6,542 bases of DNA from contig CALWAJ010000065.1 in assembly GCA_944373065.1 (NCBI GenBank), positions 1 to 6,542 on the forward strand. Reading direction: 5' to 3'. Made by a program: the position numbers and the translations under genes. Under the pieces are notes generated by a model, which did no database searches, was not told the DNA's origin, and worked only from the letters and a program-made list of their open reading frames with translations. Numbering within the stretch: position 1 is the stretch's first letter; each line of letters starts with the position of its first letter. This document shows, in pieces, positions 4,996 through 6,542 of the stretch. The stretch comes from an uncultured Bacilli bacterium. Its GTDB lineage: Bacteria; Bacillota_I; Bacilli_A; RF39; UBA660.

Positions 4996-5772
4996 TCACC
5001 GTAAAGTTTTCTTAAGTTGTTTTATAGCATTTTTTTCAAGTCTTGATACTTGCGCTTGACTTATATCAAGTTCTTGTGCTATTTCCATTTGTGTTTTACC
5101 AACAATATAACGTTCATTTAGAATATATTGTTCTTTATCTTTTAAATTATTAACAGCATCTATAGTTGCAAGTCTTTCTTCCATAACAGAACCTGTTTTT
5201 TTCTTATCTTCTACTTGATCATAAATATAAATAGTATCTCCTCCGTCATTATAGATAGGCTCAAACATAGATACAGGATCTTTTAGGGATTCTAAGGCAA
5301 AAACAACATCATAAACAGTTACATTTAAAGCTAAAGCTAAATCTTCAATAGATATCTCCATTCCCTTTTCCATAAAATATTCTTCTTTAAGATTCAAAGC
5401 TTTATAAGCTAAATCTCTAGTCGAACGACTCACTCTAATACTGTTGTTATCTCTCAAGTATCTTTTTACCTCACCTAAAATCATAGGTACAGCATAAGTA
5501 GAAAATTTAACCTCATGAGACAAATCAAAATTATCAATCGCTTTAACCAATCCTATACAACCAACTTGAAATAAATCATCTAAGTTTTCATTCCTAGTAT
5601 TTACTCTTCTTAAAATACTTAATACCAATTTTAAATTACCACTAATAAGGTCATTTCTTGCAACTGTATCACCATTATGCATTTTTTTAAATAACTGTGT
5701 CATCTCATCACTAGTTAATACTTTTAATTCAGACGTTTTTACTCCACTTATTAATACTTTATTATTAGCCAT
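4996..5772 (-). CDS. sigG: RNA polymerase sporulation sigma factor SigG
   Basis: A 258-residue sigma factor of the sigma-70 family, close to the usual 260 of SigG, which drives late forespore transcription. The N-terminus NKVLISGVKTSELKVLTSDEM (4-24) is the SigG-specific NKVEICGVxTSxLxVL signature and separates it from SigF. Region 2 spans about 42-111, with LDDLFQVGCIGLVKAIDNF (64-82) and KFSTYAVPMILGEVKRYLRD (89-108). Region 3 follows with SIRVSRSTRDLAYKAL (111-126) and the SigG hallmark DPVSMFEPIYNDGGD (165-179). Region 4 (about 205-256) carries the helix-turn-helix GKTQMEIAQELDISQAQVSRLE (225-246). AGGAG (5781-5785) lies 8 nt before the ATG. No sigE or spoIIGA, which precede sigG in B. 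subtilis, are present; a TtcA-type gene is upstream instead. Possible promoters lie at 5791-5842. Confidence 0.96.
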   Translation of the reverse strand: MANNKVLISGVKTSELKVLTSDEMTQLFKKMHNGDTVARNDLISGNLKLVLSILRRVNTRNENLDDLFQVGCIGLVKAIDNFDLSHEVKFSTYAVPMILGEVKRYLRDNNSIRVSRSTRDLAYKALNLKEEYFMEKGMEISIEDLALALNVTVYDVVFALESLKDPVSMFEPIYNDGGDTIYIYDQVEDKKKTGSVMEERLATIDAVNNLKDKEQYILNERYIVGKTQMEIAQELDISQAQVSRLEKNAIKQLKKTLR

Positions 5773-5790
5773 TTAATCATCTCCTAAACT

Positions 5791-5842
5791 AGTAATGATT
5801 AAATAATTATTTTTTTATACAAAAAAACCTAATAACGGTCTA
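5791..5842 (-). promoter_or_regulatory. Candidate promoter region of sigG (two overlapping possibilities)
   Basis: On the minus strand GTATA (5816-5820) fits the -35 of forespore sigma factors (sigma-F GYWTA, sigma-G GHATR). CATTACT (5791-5797) sits 18 nt later, at sigma-G spacing, but matches the -10 CATNHTA at only 5 of 7 positions. Overlapping it is a sigma-A-like pair: TAGACC (5837-5842) and TATAAA (5814-5819) with a 17-nt spacer. The first would start at the ribosome-binding site, the second about 20 nt upstream of it. I cannot decide between them. Confidence 0.3.
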
Positions 5843-6542
5843 AAAAAGAAGTGATTTTACCATCATCTTGATAACTTATGATAGTTTCTAGGTTAACTTT
5901 CTCAGTGCTTTTGAAGATATTATTATCAATAACATCACTTTTCTCTCTAAGCTCATTAAGTAGTTTTTTTATTTCTAAACGTTTTGAATTACTTTCAGCG
6001 CCTTTATTTTCTGTAAATTTACAAGAGCAGTTTATAAAGGTGTACTCATTATATTGCCAGAATTTCTTAATGGACTCTTCTCTTACTAGATATAGAGGTC
6101 TAATAAGTTCCATGGAAGGAAAGTTGGTGCTATGTAATTTAGGTAACATCGTTTTAAACTCTCCTCCATAAAACATTGATAGAAGAATAGTTTCTATTAC
6201 ATCGTCAAAGTGATGTCCTAAGGCAATTTTATTACATCCTAAATCTTTAGCAGTCTTATAAAGAAAACCTCTTCGCATTCTTGCACACATATAACAAGGA
6301 TGGTCTTTATCTAGTTTGTTAGCAACCTCAAAAATATCAGAGTTAAATATTTTGTAGTCAATTCCTAAAGCTTCTAAATTATCTTTTATTACTTTTAAAG
6401 TTTCTTCTTTGTATCCAGGGTTCATAACGATATATGATAGTTTAAAGTTAGTCTTGCCATGTTTTTGTAACTCTTCTAGACATTTGGCAAGTAAGACGGA
6501 GTCTTTCCCTCCAGAGATACAAACAGCGATATGGTCATTTTC
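5829..6542 (-). CDS. TtcA-type tRNA-thiolation PP-loop ATPase, N-terminus beyond the window
   Basis: The frame stays open to the right edge, so the ATG at 6425 is internal; 237 residues are visible. Counting from the edge, the ATP-binding PP-loop is IAVCISGGKDSVLLAK (5-20). A CYMCARMRRG motif follows (C83 and C86), then ALGHHFDDVIETILL (107-121), LIRPLYLVREESI (147-159) and a CSC pair (C172, C174). In TtcA, two Cys of a CxxC plus one later Cys hold a 4Fe-4S cluster, and the enzyme thiolates cytidine 32 of some tRNAs using ATP. All these elements are present, with one spare Cys in the CSC. Many Firmicutes relatives are annotated only as the TtcA family, so the exact substrate is not certain. 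About 20-30 residues should be missing at the start. It precedes sigG in the same direction, its stop 56 nt before the sigG ATG; no strong terminator lies between. Confidence 0.88.
   Translation of the reverse strand, partial: ENDHIAVCISGGKDSVLLAKCLEELQKHGKTNFKLSYIVMNPGYKEETLKVIKDNLEALGIDYKIFNSDIFEVANKLDKDHPCYMCARMRRGFLYKTAKDLGCNKIALGHHFDDVIETILLSMFYGGEFKTMLPKLHSTNFPSMELIRPLYLVREESIKKFWQYNEYTFINCSCKFTENKGAESNSKRLEIKKLLNELREKSDVIDNNIFKSTEKVNLETIISYQDDGKITSFLDRY

Noticed and set aside
5821..5845. Possible terminator after the TtcA-type gene on the minus strand
   Set aside because: Only a 5-bp stem (AGACC with GGTTT, one G-U pair) around 7 nt before a T-run; too weak to call, although partial termination is possible.
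5878..6171. Plus-strand frame of 97 codons
   Set aside because: Antisense to the TtcA-type gene, which has clear catalytic motifs in this interval.
1..6542. CRISPR arrays, insertion sequences, prophage genes, attachment sites
   Set aside because: No repeated unit with regular spacers, no transposase or integrase-like protein and no long direct or inverted terminal repeats were seen on either strand.

Overview
This is a very AT-rich window with compact genes, Shine-Dalgarno sites of the AGGAGG type, sigma-A promoters of the TTGACA/TATAAT type and the standard genetic code (TGG for Trp, TGA used as a stop). It carries sigG, yunB, a ymxH/ylmC-type gene and a yutH-like gene, so it comes from an endospore-forming low-GC Firmicute (Bacilli or a related gut lineage). 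The species cannot be told from the sequence.

Layout, left to right. Positions 1-40 are the 5' part of a tRNA-Val(UAC) gene on the minus strand, with a near-consensus promoter at 62-90. Next is a minus-strand gene for a small S1-domain RNA-binding protein (109-462). It is divergent from a plus-strand NifU-type Fe-S scaffold gene (569-808), and the two use back-to-back sigma-A promoters in 482-541. The nifU gene collides tail to tail with a minus-strand YutH/CotS-like spore protein gene (801-1706). From there to the right edge every gene is on the minus strand. Read in the direction of transcription (right to left) these are: a TtcA-type tRNA-thiolation PP-loop enzyme (5829 to beyond the edge), sigG, a ymxH/ylmC-type PRC-barrel gene, yunB and yutD, ended by a terminator at 3637-3689; then a two-gene unit made of a DUF1292 gene (3325-3594) and an unrecognised 510-residue acidic/coiled-coil gene (1754-3286), ended by a terminator at 1740-1771; then the yutH-like gene.

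The gene set looks like a condensed version of two Bacillus subtilis neighbourhoods: yutI-yutH...yutD...yunB, and sigG...ylmC. The DUF1292/coiled-coil pair lies between yutD and yutH. It is the least explained part of the window and the best candidate for something undescribed. The rest is recognisable sporulation, Fe-S and tRNA/RNA housekeeping.

Several start sites differ from the longest possible open frame. ATG at 569 (nifU), 1706 (yutH-like), 3286 (coiled-coil) and 3956 (yutD) fit the ribosome-binding sites and promoters better. The yunB gene appears to start with TTG. The TtcA-like gene continues past the right edge, where its SGGKDS ATP-binding loop is visible. No stretch above 300 bases lacks a gene; the largest gap is the divergent promoter region 463-568.
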